Shown here: piece by piece, positions 45,176 through 55,541 of the stretch | Layout of the letters: every line of letters starts with the position of its first letter | Numbering within the stretch: position 1 is the first letter of the stretch | Assembly: GCA_963804865.1 (NCBI GenBank) | Contig: CAWDSH010000042.1 | Span: forward strand, 496,001-560,000 | Length of the DNA stretch: 64,000 nt | Direction of reading: 5' to 3' | Source: CAVVEQ01 sp963804865 | GTDB taxonomy: Bacteria; Chloroflexota; Anaerolineae; Anaerolineales; Anaerolineaceae | Notes under the pieces: generated by a model | What the model was told of the DNA's origin: nothing | Database searches by the model: none | What the model saw: the letters and a program-made list of their open reading frames with translations, nothing else | Made by a program: the position numbers and the translations under genes

Positions 45176-48100
45176 ATGGAACAACAAAAAAAATCCTGGC
45201 TGGATATCCCGATCTCACTCCCCAAACCAAATTTCGAAACACTCGTCATCATCCTGATCCTGGCAGTAGCGCTTTTTACACGATTCTATGAATTGGGCGC
45301 GAGGGTCATGTCTCATGATGAGGTCAACCATGTAGTCCCATCCTACGAACTGTATTCCGGGAATGGCTTCCGGCATGACCCGGTGACCCACGGCACATTT
45401 CAAATGGAGCTGGTTGCCTTCACCTATTTCCTTTTTGGGGATAATGATTTCACCTCACGGGTACCGGCAGCTGTTTTTAGCGTTGCTGCCGTGGCGTTTG
45501 TGATCTTTGGTTTCAGGCGCTACCTGGGTAGAACGGGGTCGCTGGTGGCTGGTTTCCTGTATACCATTTCACCTTACCTGATGTACTATGGACGATATAC
45601 CCGCAATGAGGGATTTATTGAGCTTTTTCTCATTATTTTGATCTATTGTGTGCTGCGTTATCTGGAGGATGGGGGACATCGCAGTTTGTATGTTTTTGTG
45701 GTGACACTGGCATTGTACTTTTGCACGAAGGAAACCGTTTGGATTTTCTCGGCGCAGCTTTTGCTGTTCCTGGCAATGCTCATTTTATGGGAAATGCGCC
45801 GGGCAGCGATTTCTGCATCAGGCAAGAAAATTTCATTTGTAATTTATGGCTTGATCGCGGTCTTTGCCTTTATGCTGTTCGGATTGGCGGGGTTATATTT
45901 AAAACGCGAACTTGAAGGGGGCATCGTCCTGACCGGTGGATTATTCACGGTTCTTTTTGCGGATATCAGCATCCTCCAGCTGATCATGGTGCTGTTATTT
46001 TCTGCAGCCATGGTATTCCTGGTGCTTTCCGTACGTGCACTTCAGCAGAGTGTCCGCCCGGAAGATGGACTGCTCTTTCGCCTCATACGGCTGATCGTCC
46101 TGACAGGCAGCCTGGTCCTGCCGACCCTGTCAGCGTTCATGATCTATATCACCGGCTGGAACCCCCTGGATTACAGCTCGGTTGGCATGATCCACAGCAT
46201 GATCTATTTGGTGATCACCGGTGCAGCTGCGTTGATGATCGGTATCACCTGGGGATTCCTATCCTGGTTGAAGGCTGCGGGTATTTTTTACGCGATATTT
46301 ACCGTCCTCTATACGACGTTTTTCACCAATGGCGCAGGCTTCTTCACGGGGATCATCGGCGGCTTGGGTTATTGGCTATCCCAGCAGGGGGTCAACCGGG
46401 GTGACCAACCCTGGTTCTATTATGCATTCCTGCAGATACCCATGTATGAGTTCCTGGCAGCGGCCGGAACGATCCTGGCAGGCTTTTTTGCCATCCGCTA
46501 TCACTTGTGGTGGAACAAACCGGATTCCGCACCCATTCAGCAGGTGGAGGAATTCAAGCGCGAGGATAGTCATAAGGCAGATGAGCCGAAGGTCAACTCG
46601 CCTGTTTTCCTCACCCTGTTCTTCATGACAATCTCCAGCTTGATCGCGTTTTCGTTTGCCGGAGAGAAGATGCCCTGGTTGACGGTTCATATTGCACTGC
46701 CGATGCTCCTCACGGCCAGCTGGGGTCTGGGATGCCTGATCGATTCCACGGACTGGAAACGGATCTTGCAGCTCAGGGGACTGCTTGCCATGTTGTTGAT
46801 GCCCATCCTCTATTTTGCTCTTGCCGGGATGCTGGGTTCCCTCTTGGGTCCAAATCTTCCCTTCCAGGGCAATCTCATCGAACAGCTTCAGGCAACAAAC
46901 ACCTTCATCTTTGCGGTGATCGCCACTGGTCTATCAGCGTATGGGATTTATTATTTCATGCGCGGTTGGCAATTCAGCCATACGCTTCGCTGGCTGACTT
47001 CGGTCTTCTTTGTTTTCCTGGCGGTCATCACGCTGCGGGCATCCATCCGCGCCAATTTTATCGATTACGATAATCCCACCGAGTACCTGGTCTATGCCCA
47101 TGCTGCCCGCGGTCCGAAAGATATCCTCGAGCAGGTGGAAGAGATTTCACGGCGCGTGACCAGCGGCAAGGATATCGAGGTTGCCTATGATAACGATGGG
47201 CTCTACCCCTACTGGTGGTATTTCCGGGATTACCCCAATCACCGCTGGTTCAGCGAGCCAACGCGCGATCTTTCCAGCGCGCCATTGATCATCGCCAGTG
47301 ACGTCAACTGGGGCAAACTGGAGTCCATTGTCAGGGATAATTATGTGTCCTTCGAATACATGCGGCTGTGGTGGCCGAATATGGATTACATGACCCTGGA
47401 TTGGGAAAGGTTTAAGAACGCATTACTGGATCCCAACTGGCGCAAGGCAATCTGGGAAATCTGGTTCAACCGGGATTACACCCTGTACGGTCAATTGAAG
47501 GGGACCGATGAATTCACCCTGGCAAACTGGCAGCCATCCCAAAAACTCAAGTTCTATGTCCGCAAGGACATCGTTTCGATGATCTGGAATTACGGAGTGC
47601 TCCCCGTTTCACAGAATATTGTCGAGGAAGATCCTTACGTATCGGGTATGGTGGATATTCCTGCCGACCAGGTACTGGGAAGCACCGGCAGCGAAGCGGG
47701 GCAATTAACCGCCCCCCGCGGGATAGCCATGGCGCGGGATGGCAGCATCTATGTTGCTGATTCGCGCAATAACCGCATCCAGCATTTTTCGGCCAGTGGT
47801 GAATTGGTCGACAGCTGGGGCAGTTATGCCAACGTGGCTGAGTCTGATGCGCCGGGTGGAACTTTCAACGAGCCATGGGGGATCGCAGTTGGCAAGGATG
47901 GCTCGGTATACGTGGCGGACACCTGGAATAACCGCATCCAAAAATTCCGGGCAGATGGGACCTTCGTCACCATGTGGGGTCGTTCCGGCCTGGCAGAATC
48001 ACCGGATTCATTCTATGGTCCGCGAGGGCTGGCAGTGGATGATCAAGACCGGGTTTATGTTACCGATACAGGCAATAAACGGGTCGTCGTCTTTAATTCA

Positions 48101-48550
48101 AAAGGTGATTTCATCACCCAGTTTGGCTCTTTGGGCATGGATCCCGGGTTCTTCGATGAGCCGGTCGGTATTGCCATCGGGTCAGACAACAGAGTATATA
48201 TCGCGGATACCTGGAACCAGCGTATCCAGGTCTTTGAATCCGATTCGACCGGGTTGATGTTTTCCTCCGTGCAATCCTGGGATGTGGCTGCCTGGTATGG
48301 TCAATCCATTGAGAACAAACCTTTCCTGGCGGTCAGTGACCAGGGACAGGTGTTCATAACTGATCCGGATGGCTACCGTGTTCTTGAATTCAATCCAGAT
48401 GGTACTTTCGTCCGCGGCTGGGGTGCGTATAGTTCAGGTACCGATGGATTTGGGCTGCCTTCCGGTATCGCCGTGGATGCGGCTGGACGCGTATGGGTGA
48501 GTGACGCGGTCAATAACGTGCTCTTGAGATTTACAACTCCATTGGAATAG
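45176..48550 (+). CDS. TIGR03663/Agl23-family membrane glycosyltransferase-like protein fused to an NHL beta-propeller
   Basis: 1124 aa. Residues 20-620 are a polytopic GT-C-type membrane region (about 12 helices) with the N-terminal HDE acceptor-type motif (VMSHDEVNHVVPSYEL) and YYGRYTRNEGFIELF, as in TIGR03663 proteins linked to archaeal protein N-glycosylation. Residues about 640-820 are a soluble linker domain. Residues about 828-1124 hold six NHL repeats (PRGIAMARDGSIYVADSRNNRIQ, PWGIAVGKDGSVYVADTWNNRIQ and so on), forming a propeller outside the membrane. Likely a sugar transferase or lipid-linked-sugar factor with an exported sensing or docking domain. Confidence 0.88.
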   Translation: MEQQKKSWLDIPISLPKPNFETLVIILILAVALFTRFYELGARVMSHDEVNHVVPSYELYSGNGFRHDPVTHGTFQMELVAFTYFLFGDNDFTSRVPAAVFSVAAVAFVIFGFRRYLGRTGSLVAGFLYTISPYLMYYGRYTRNEGFIELFLIILIYCVLRYLEDGGHRSLYVFVVTLALYFCTKETVWIFSAQLLLFLAMLILWEMRRAAISASGKKISFVIYGLIAVFAFMLFGLAGLYLKRELEGGIVLTGGLFTVLFADISILQLIMVLLFSAAMVFLVLSVRALQQSVRPEDGLLFRLIRLIVLTGSLVLPTLSAFMIYITGWNPLDYSSVGMIHSMIYLVITGAAALMIGITWGFLSWLKAAGIFYAIFTVLYTTFFTNGAGFFTGIIGGLGYWLSQQGVNRGDQPWFYYAFLQIPMYEFLAAAGTILAGFFAIRYHLWWNKPDSAPIQQVEEFKREDSHKADEPKVNSPVFLTLFFMTISSLIAFSFAGEKMPWLTVHIALPMLLTASWGLGCLIDSTDWKRILQLRGLLAMLLMPILYFALAGMLGSLLGPNLPFQGNLIEQLQATNTFIFAVIATGLSAYGIYYFMRGWQFSHTLRWLTSVFFVFLAVITLRASIRANFIDYDNPTEYLVYAHAARGPKDILEQVEEISRRVTSGKDIEVAYDNDGLYPYWWYFRDYPNHRWFSEPTRDLSSAPLIIASDVNWGKLESIVRDNYVSFEYMRLWWPNMDYMTLDWERFKNALLDPNWRKAIWEIWFNRDYTLYGQLKGTDEFTLANWQPSQKLKFYVRKDIVSMIWNYGVLPVSQNIVEEDPYVSGMVDIPADQVLGSTGSEAGQLTAPRGIAMARDGSIYVADSRNNRIQHFSASGELVDSWGSYANVAESDAPGGTFNEPWGIAVGKDGSVYVADTWNNRIQKFRADGTFVTMWGRSGLAESPDSFYGPRGLAVDDQDRVYVTDTGNKRVVVFNSKGDFITQFGSLGMDPGFFDEPVGIAIGSDNRVYIADTWNQRIQVFESDSTGLMFSSVQSWDVAAWYGQSIENKPFLAVSDQGQVFITDPDGYRVLEFNPDGTFVRGWGAYSSGTDGFGLPSGIAVDAAGRVWVSDAVNNVLLRFTTPLE

Positions 48551-48559
48551 GTATTCAAG

Positions 48560-48591
48560 ACCCCGCCTTGCTGGCGGGGTCTTCTTTTTTC
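48560..48591 (+). terminator. Rho-independent terminator
   Basis: Perfect 9-bp GACCCCGCC / GGCGGGGTC stem, 5-nt loop, then TTCTTTTTT. Ends the Agl23-NHL transcript. Confidence 0.93.
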
Positions 48592-48612
48592 AGAGGTGTA
48601 AAATTATCCGTG

Positions 48613-49575
48613 ATGTGTGCGAATCACGCTCATTATCTTATGCGCCAGATCGTTCCCCGCAAGGATCTACATTCCATCGCTGATCTGATCGAACTCTGTT
48701 TCCAGGCCACGATGGATAGTGATGGCAGGGAATACTTGCAGCATCTCAGGCAGGTGGCTGATGATGAAAACCTTTCCGCCTGGTTCCAAAGCTCATTTCA
48801 CCCGCCTTATCCCCGTGTGGATGGATTCGTTTGGGAAGAGGATGGCAAAATCATTGGAAACCTGACTTTGATTCCAGCTCATCGGGATGGCAAGCGTGTT
48901 TTCCTTATCGCGAATGTTGCCGTACATCCGGATCACCGCGGAAAAGGGATTGGCAGAAAATTAACCGAACGTGGGTTGCTCGCCATTCGTGAACGACATG
49001 GCGTTGAAGCATGGCTGCATGTACGGGCAGACAATCCAGTTGCCCATGGATTGTACCTTTCCCTGGGTTTCACCGAAAAGGCCCGGCGAACAACCTGGGT
49101 GTGGGAGCATGAAGCTGTGCCGATTGACGAGGAACCTTCTCAACTTACTTTTGGCAGGCGGCGTGGCAGCACCTGGCAGCAGCAGCGTGAGTGGCTGCAT
49201 CAATTCTACCCGGAGAATGTGAGGTGGAATTTACCTTACCGTGAGGAACTGTTCATTCCTGGGGTATGGCAGTCATTTTCAAGGATCATCAATGGGGACG
49301 TGATCGAGCATTGGGAAGTGCGGCGGGCTGACCAGCTTTACGGGATCATCACCTGGCAGCCAACGCGTCACCATTATGACCTGATCTGGCTTTCCCTGAA
49401 CCCGGAGGAGGAAAAACAGATCCTCTCCAGGATCATCAGGTTGACCCAGAAGCTTCCCATCCCGCGAAAAGCGCTTTCGATAAATTTCCCGAGTGGAAAA
49501 GGTGCCAGGGAATTCGAAGCCTGTGGGTATACCTCGCAGTCTGACCTGATCTGGATGCAAGCTGATTGCACATAG
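48613..49575 (+). CDS. GNAT family N-acetyltransferase
   Basis: 320 aa. The acetyl-CoA site of the first GNAT domain is clear (IANVAVHPDHRGKGIGRKL, then DNPVAHGLYLSLGF). A second half from about residue 190 looks like a decayed GNAT fold (YGIITWQPTRHHYDLIWLSLNPEEE, ...ACGYTSQSDLIWM). ATG at 48613 chosen; the frame opens upstream inside the terminator. Substrate unknown. Confidence 0.85.
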   Translation: MCANHAHYLMRQIVPRKDLHSIADLIELCFQATMDSDGREYLQHLRQVADDENLSAWFQSSFHPPYPRVDGFVWEEDGKIIGNLTLIPAHRDGKRVFLIANVAVHPDHRGKGIGRKLTERGLLAIRERHGVEAWLHVRADNPVAHGLYLSLGFTEKARRTTWVWEHEAVPIDEEPSQLTFGRRRGSTWQQQREWLHQFYPENVRWNLPYREELFIPGVWQSFSRIINGDVIEHWEVRRADQLYGIITWQPTRHHYDLIWLSLNPEEEKQILSRIIRLTQKLPIPRKALSINFPSGKGAREFEACGYTSQSDLIWMQADCT

Positions 49576-49666
49576 AACGGTGATTTGCTCGCCATCTTTC
49601 GAGATTTCCCAGAAGGATTTCTAATAATCCTCTTACATACACCTTATCGCAGACATATACACGCGA

Positions 49667-49675
49667 TGCTATAAT
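49667..49675 (+). promoter_or_regulatory. Extended -10 promoter of clpC
   Basis: TGCTATAAT (TGn plus perfect TATAAT) 35 nt before the clpC start; no good -35 at 17 bp, which fits an extended -10 promoter. Confidence 0.5.
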
Positions 49676-49709
49676 CCTTAAAACATATGAATTGGAATGG
49701 ATTATTACC

Positions 49710-52221
49710 ATGATGAGATTTGATCGTTTTACCGAACGTGCCCAGGAGGCTGCCCAGAGAGCAGCCGAAATCATTCAGCGTTACGGGCACAACCAAATAG
49801 ATACTGAGCACATCCTCCTGGCTTTGATTGAACAACCCCAGGGTGTGGTTTCCCAGATCCTTGAGATCTTAAAAGTGGATTCAGCCAACTTGATCGAAAG
49901 ACTGGATTATATTTTGCGCACCAGCCCCAAGGCCAGCATCTTTGGCGGCGGCGCTGGGCAAATTTTCATCACTCCAAGAGTCAAACGCATCATTGATGAA
50001 GCCAATAATGAAGCCAGCAAACTCAAGGATGAGTATATATCCACCGAGCACCTTTTCCTGGCAGTGATGACCGAGAAGAATACCCCTGCAGCCCGCCTCC
50101 TGGAAGGGGCAGGCATCACCCGCGAGCGCGTGTATGAAGCAGTCAACGAGCTGCGCGGCGGGCAGAGGGTCACCGATCCACAGGCGGAAACGCGCTACCG
50201 AACGCTCGAAAAATATTCCCGCGATCTCACTCAGCAGGCCCGCGAAGGCAAGCTGGATCCGGTCATCGGCCGCAATAACGAGATCCTGCGGGTGATGCAG
50301 ATATTATCAAGACGCACCAAGAACAACCCTGTCCTGATCGGCGAGGCAGGGGTGGGCAAGACCGCCATTGTCGAAGGACTGGCGCAAAAGATCGCCGCCA
50401 ATGATGTGCCCGAAATCCTGGCTGGCAAGAAGGTGATCTCACTCGATCTTGGCGCCATGATTGCTGGCTCAAGATTCAGGGGCGAGTTCGAGGAGCGCCT
50501 AAAGGCCTCGATCGAAGAAGTACAGCGGTCGCGCAATGAGATCATCCTCTTCATTGATGAGCTCCACACCGTAGTGGGTGCTGGCGCGGCCCAGGGGGCG
50601 ATGGATGCCTCCAACATGCTGAAACCCGCCCTGGCACGCGGCGAGCTGCAATGCGTGGGTGCCACGACCCTTGATGAATACCAGAAATACATCGAAAAAG
50701 ACTCGGCGCTGGAACGTCGTTTTGCGCCGGTATATGTTGAAGAACCTAAAATGGACGATACCATCGAGATGCTGCGAGGCTTGCGCGATCGATACGAAGC
50801 CCATCACAAGGTTCATTTTTCCGATGAAGCCATCGTGGCTGCAGTACGACTTTCCATGCGTTATGTCACGGACAGGCACCTGCCGGATAAAGCCATCGAT
50901 TTGATGGATGAGGCGGCCGCGAAATTAAGGGTTGCGCTATATTCCCTGCCGACTGATCTCAAGGAGATGAAGGCCGAGATCGACAAACTGGCGGCTGAAG
51001 AACAGCTCGCTGGAACAGAGAGGGATTACGAGCGCGCCGCCATAAAAAAATCCGACCGCCTGCGCCTTGAATCTGAATTCAACACGCTGCGCGACCGCTG
51101 GGAAGCAGAGCACCAGCTGGATGAATACGTGGATGAAGATGACATCGCCCAGGTCGTGGCGCAATGGACCGGCATACCGGTGAGCCAGATGATGGAATCC
51201 GATTCCGAACGCCTGCTGCACATGGAAGAGCGTCTGCATGAACGCATCATCGGGCAGGATGAAGCCATCCATGCCATTTCGGATGCCATCCGAAGGGCAC
51301 GCAGCGGATTAAAAGATCCACGCCGCCCGATCGGATCCTTTATATTTATTGGGCCTTCCGGTGTTGGAAAAACGGAGCTGGCAAAAGCCCTCGCGGAGTT
51401 CCTCTTCGGCGATGAAGAAGCCCTGGTCCGCCTGGATATGAGTGAATACCGCGAGCAGCACACCGCCTCGCGCCTGTTTGGTGCTCCTCCTGGATACGTG
51501 GGTTATGAGGAAGGTGGGCAGCTGACCGAAGCTGTACGCCGCCGTCCATATCGCGTGATCCTCTTCGATGAAATCGAAAAAGCACACCCGGAAGTCTGGA
51601 ACTCCCTGCTGCAGATCCTGGATGACGGCCGCTTGACCGATGGGCAGGGACGCACCGTGGACTTTCGAAACTCGGTCCTGGTCATGACCAGCAACCTCGG
51701 CACCGAATTTGTACGCCGCGGCGGTACCCTGGGATTCTTGAAGGGTGGCGAAAATGACGAGGACCGCGAAGCCCATGAGAAGATCCAACAGGCACTTAAA
51801 TCAACGTTCCGACCCGAGTTCCTCAACCGTATCGATGAGATCATCATGTTCTCCCCGCTCAGCCTGGAGGATGTCCACAAGATCGTTGATCTCCAAATGA
51901 AAGAGATCCGCGATCGAACTCGAGGAACAGGGATTGACAGTGGAATTGACCGAGCCGGCTCGTGAATTCCTGGCCAAAGCTGGATATGATCCGACCTTTG
52001 GAGCCCGACCATTACGCCGCGTGCTCCAGAAACTGGTGGAGAGTCCACTTTCAGTGAGCCTGCTGGGTGGCGAGTATAAAGAAGGCGAAAAGGTGCTGGT
52101 GGATTTGGATGTGGAGAAACAGGAATTATTATTCAAAAAGAATGGGGTCGTTCAAATCAAGAAACCCACTCATCCACCTTCAGAACCAAAGGAACCTAAA
52201 GAGTCCAAGGCGAAAGAATAA
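49710..52221 (+). CDS. clpC: ATP-dependent Clp protease ATP-binding subunit ClpC, one frameshift as read
   Basis: AAA+ unfoldase feeding ClpP. Two Clp_N repeats (FDRFTERAQEAAQRA; YISTEHLFLAV), AAA-1 Walker A GEAGVGKT, a short middle domain with UVR-like DYERAAIKKSDRL as in ClpC, AAA-2 GPSGVGKTE, and a ClpP-docking LGF loop (GGTLGFLKG). As read, the frame ends at 51965. Dropping one A from 51918-51919 continues it as RDRLEEQGLTVELTEPAREFLAKAGYDPTFGARPLRR (two adjoining pieces) to 52221, about 836 aa, with the expected D2-small domain. ClpP is not nearby. Confidence 0.93.
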
Positions 52222-52235
52222 GTCAAATAAATAGA

Positions 52236-52268
52236 GATCACCTCTTCTTTTAGAAGAGGTGATCTTTT
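52236..52268 (+). terminator. clpC terminator
   Basis: 13-bp perfect stem (GATCACCTCTTCT / AGAAGAGGTGATC), 3-nt loop, then TTTT. Confidence 0.92.
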
Positions 52269-52323
52269 AGGAACAAAAAAGACCGTTATTCGTCTTAAGC
52301 ATAAACCAACCACAGGAAATCAT

Positions 52324-52890
52324 ATGACTGGAAAATATAAACATAGACTGGCTCTATTCAGCCTGCTGCTCCTCTCGGCATGCAGTATCCGCGACTTCTT
52401 CGAGCTACCTCCGGAACCAACCAAAATTTCATTGCCTTATTTTGTGGCTGAGAAGACTGCCACTCAGGAACCCGATCTAACATTAACCGAAATCCTGGAT
52501 GCACCAGGTGTTTCCATTCCGACGATAGATGATGACCAGAGTCCAGTCGAACCTGGCTATTTACCACGAACGGAAGATGAATCCAGGGAGAGAATGGAGA
52601 TCGAGGTTCAGACCGCGGAGTTATATATGGCAGAAAGTTTCCCGCCGCAGCCATTTTTGCATCTTTCAGGCGAGCTGCCTACCCCCTGTCATGAGTTGCG
52701 GATTCTGGTCAATCCACCAGATGATACCGATCAGATCCATGTCGTGGTCTATTCAGTGGCTGATCCCACCACGGTATGTGTTCAAGTCCTCGAACCATTC
52801 GATATTTCCATCCCGTTATCGAATATCCCTTCCGGTCAATTCACAGTCTTTGTCAACGGAAGGAAAGTTGCCGGTCTTTTGATGCCATAA
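52324..52890 (+). CDS. Small lipoprotein of unknown function
   Basis: 188 aa. Signal peptide with lipobox LLSAC (Cys20), a Pro/Thr/Asp-rich linker to about residue 95, then a compact domain with two Cys (PTPCHELRI ... TTVCVQVLEPFDISIP) and strands ending in GQFTVFVNGRKVAG, reminiscent of an Ig-like beta-sandwich. Outside the membrane. Not recognised. Confidence 0.78.
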   Translation: MTGKYKHRLALFSLLLLSACSIRDFFELPPEPTKISLPYFVAEKTATQEPDLTLTEILDAPGVSIPTIDDDQSPVEPGYLPRTEDESRERMEIEVQTAELYMAESFPPQPFLHLSGELPTPCHELRILVNPPDDTDQIHVVVYSVADPTTVCVQVLEPFDISIPLSNIPSGQFTVFVNGRKVAGLLMP

Positions 52891-52951
52891 GCGATCCTGA
52901 TTGATATTATTGAGTCAACCATTTAATCCCCGAGCGTTACCGAATGAGCGC

Positions 52952-53784
52952 TCAGGTGGGCTGGCACTGGCTGCAGTAATAGACGCTGCCGCCCAGGTAG
53001 GCTTCCTTGACAATCGGGGTGCCACAGTTCGGGCAAGGCTTGCTGTTGTTGTTCGCTGACATGACCGTGTGATATCCGCCCTGGTTGCCGAAAAGATCCT
53101 TTTCCGTGTCGCGCCCACCCAGGCGAGTCATCTCAGCCAGGGTTTGTTTTAAACTGGTAAAGAGCCCGTGGTGTTCATTTTCAGTCATGGAGTTGACTTT
53201 GCGGCGCGGATTAAGCTTTCGCGTTCCAGAGAATATCCTGCAGGACACCATTGCCAAGACCGGGGATGCGCTGTTGGGTGGCAAGGGCAGCTTTCATGCT
53301 GAGAGACTGTACCGCATCACCGGCAAGAATGGTTCGCAAATAAGTTTCATCAAAAGCTTCTGTTAATGGCGAGGGTTTAGATTTGGAGACCAGGTAATAT
53401 GGGTTATCAGAGGTTTCCCCTTCCTTCCAGCACAGCAATCCACCATACATTTGCACGGAAGCGCTCAGGGCGCTGTTGTCGTCGAATGTGAGCAAAAGCT
53501 GATGCTTTTGCGGGATCGACTCTGCTGTCTGGTGGAAACGACAGTTTACGCCATCGCTGAAGACCAGGAAGGCGTGAGTTAGCTTGATTTCAAGCATCCC
53601 GCCATGGGGATATGCTGAAATGATCGAATTCCCGGGCAGAAGGTTGGAATAATCTGCCGGGTTACCACTATACCAGGCGAATTTATGCGGCGAGGAAGCA
53701 GCGATGGCTGAGGTGATGGTCTTCCCGGTCTATGGTCTTATTGACCTGGCTGGCAAGCGTATTGGATTCGGGGATTTCCAGCAT
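52952..53784 (-). CDS. Fpg/Nei family DNA glycosylase, two frameshifts as read
   Basis: Base-excision glycosylase/AP lyase homologue of about 277 aa once one base is removed from CC at 53727-53728 and from AAA at 53217-53219 (minus strand). The result reads MLEIPESNTLASQ, SPHKFAWYSG, QQRIPGLGNGVLQDILWNAKLNPRRKV (helix-two-turns-helix, two adjoining pieces), then a C-terminal four-Cys zinc finger (CPNCG ... YYCSQC). Start ATG at 53784 has AAGGA upstream. The position of the catalytic N-terminal Pro is Leu (MLEIPE instead of MPELPE), as in an MIEIPE-type subgroup, so chemistry may differ. Confidence 0.85.
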
Positions 53785-53836
53785 CTTGATATTCCTTTCA
53801 GATTTCACATTGTAGCATAAGGATAATTGCTCCCCT

Positions 53837-53865
53837 TTGACAGTCTTCCACCTGCTGGTTATACT
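53837..53865 (+). promoter_or_regulatory. gmd promoter
   Basis: Perfect TTGACA, 17-bp spacer, TATACT, about 48 nt before the chosen TTG start. Confidence 0.75.
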
Positions 53866-53912
53866 TAATTTCCCTCGTGGAAATTTGGGAAGCTCAATCT
53901 GGGAGGCTCATT

Positions 53913-54983
53913 TTGAAAAAAGCATTGATCACAGGCATCACCGGGCAGGATGGCTCCTACCTGGCTGAGTTGTTGCTTTCAAAAGGATATGAAGTTCATG
54001 GTTTGATCCGCAGGTCCAGTACGTTCAACACCCGCCGGATCGACCATATTTATCATGATCCCCATCCCAATGGCGAAAAGATCCATCTCTATTTGCATTA
54101 CGGCGATATCTCCATTGGTGAAACCCTGCTGGACGTGATCTATAATGTGCGCCCCGAAGAGGTCTATCACCTGGCAGCACAAAGTCATGTGCGGGTCAGT
54201 TTTGAGATGCCGGAATACACGGGTGAAATCACGGGACTGGGTACAACCCGAATCCTTGAAGCCATCCGCAAGAGCGGCATCAAGACCCGTTTCTACCAGG
54301 CGTCGTCCAGTGAAATGTTTGGCGCCGCTAAACCCCCGCAAAGTGAAATAACACCGTTTGAGCCGCGAAGCCCCTATGCCGCGGCAAAAGTCTATGCCTA
54401 TTGGCTGGCAAAAAATTACCGTGAAGGTTACTCCATATTTGCCTCCAACGGTATTCTTTTCAATCATGAATCGCCCCGGCGTGGAGAGACTTTCGTCACC
54501 CGCAAGATCACCCGCGCACTGGCAGCCATAAAAGCGGGAAAGCAGCACCATCTTTTCCTTGGTAACCTGGATGCCAAGCGTGATTGGGGGTATGCCCCGG
54601 AGTATGTCGAAGCGATGTGGTCGATCCTCCAGCAGGATAAGGCCAATGATTACGTGATTGGAACCGGGGAATCCCATTCCGTCCGGGAATTCCTCGATGA
54701 AGCATTCAATTATGCCGGCATGGATTGGAATAAATATGTCCAAATCGATCCGCGCTATTTCCGCCCGACCGAAGTGGATTACTTACTGGCTGATCCAAGC
54801 CGGGCTCAGAAAGATTTGAAATGGTCGCCAAAGGTGAAATTCCATGAGCTGGTGCGCATCATGGTGGATGCTGATCTGGAACTGGCTGGTTTGGAACCCG
54901 TTGGAGAAGGGCGCGAAATCCTCAAGCAGCGATTTGGAGGCTGGCACCGCTGGGAATCCCAGGTGATCAGCATGGATCGCTGA
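53913..54983 (+). CDS. gmd: GDP-mannose 4,6-dehydratase
   Basis: 356-aa extended SDR making GDP-4-keto-6-deoxymannose, the first step to GDP-fucose, rhamnose or perosamine. ALITGITGQDGSYLAE cofactor loop, RRSSTFNTRRID (NADP-type), AAQSHVRVSF, catalytic YAAAKVYAYW and NHESPRRGETFVTRKI. The TTG at 53913 is the likely start since GGGAGG lies 6 nt upstream; a GTG at 53877 is the alternative. Followed by a phosphatase gene 16 nt later; no other sugar genes adjoin. Confidence 0.94.
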   Translation: MKKALITGITGQDGSYLAELLLSKGYEVHGLIRRSSTFNTRRIDHIYHDPHPNGEKIHLYLHYGDISIGETLLDVIYNVRPEEVYHLAAQSHVRVSFEMPEYTGEITGLGTTRILEAIRKSGIKTRFYQASSSEMFGAAKPPQSEITPFEPRSPYAAAKVYAYWLAKNYREGYSIFASNGILFNHESPRRGETFVTRKITRALAAIKAGKQHHLFLGNLDAKRDWGYAPEYVEAMWSILQQDKANDYVIGTGESHSVREFLDEAFNYAGMDWNKYVQIDPRYFRPTEVDYLLADPSRAQKDLKWSPKVKFHELVRIMVDADLELAGLEPVGEGREILKQRFGGWHRWESQVISMDR

Positions 54984-54999
54984 TCCTGGCTTTCAAAAA

Positions 55000-55485
55000 A
55001 TGATGGATAAGAAAAAGCGCGAACCATCCGTTCTATTTGTTTGTACTGCCAATATCTGCAGATCACCCATGGCGGAAGCCATATTTCGCGCCAGGCTGCA
55101 GAAAAGTGGTGAGAAATGGCAGACCTGGAAGATAGGTTCCGCCGGCACCTGGGCAGCGGATGGACAGGCAGCCTCCGTGTTCGCAGTCAAGACCATGGCT
55201 GCCAGGGGGATGGATATATCAAAGCACAAGGCCAGGTCGATCTCGAAAGATTTGATCTCAGAAAACAACCTGGTCCTGACCATGGAGATGGGTCAGAGGG
55301 AAGCCCTGGTGGCGGAATTTCCCCAATTCGAGAAACGCATCCATTTATTAAGCGAGATGTCAGGCGTTCAAGCTGACGTGCGCGATCCTTACGGCGGCGA
55401 TCTCGAAGAATATCAATACGGCGCGGATGTTTTGGATGGGCTGATCAGTAAAGGATTGACCAGGATCATTTTCCTCGCCCGTTAA
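55000..55485 (+). CDS. Low-molecular-weight protein-tyrosine-phosphatase family protein
   Basis: 161 aa. P-loop C-x5-R in VCTANICRSPMAEAIF at the N-terminus and the general-acid Asp in DVRDPYGGD near the C-terminus, the LMW-PTP/arsenate reductase arrangement. Close behind gmd, as such phosphatases often accompany surface polysaccharide genes. Could instead act on arginine phosphate (YwlE-like, Thr after the Cys), which would fit with clpC nearby; not decidable here. Confidence 0.9.
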   Translation: MMDKKKREPSVLFVCTANICRSPMAEAIFRARLQKSGEKWQTWKIGSAGTWAADGQAASVFAVKTMAARGMDISKHKARSISKDLISENNLVLTMEMGQREALVAEFPQFEKRIHLLSEMSGVQADVRDPYGGDLEEYQYGADVLDGLISKGLTRIIFLAR

Positions 55486-55510
55486 AAGTAGATCGAGTTC
55501 GGGATATCAA

Positions 55511-55540
55511 ACCCGCTTCAAAAGGAGCGGGTATTTTCTT
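55511..55540 (+). terminator. Rho-independent terminator
   Basis: ACCCGCT / AGCGGGT stem with an 8-nt loop and ATTTTCTT tail, ending the gmd transcript. Confidence 0.7.
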
Positions 55541-55541
55541 A

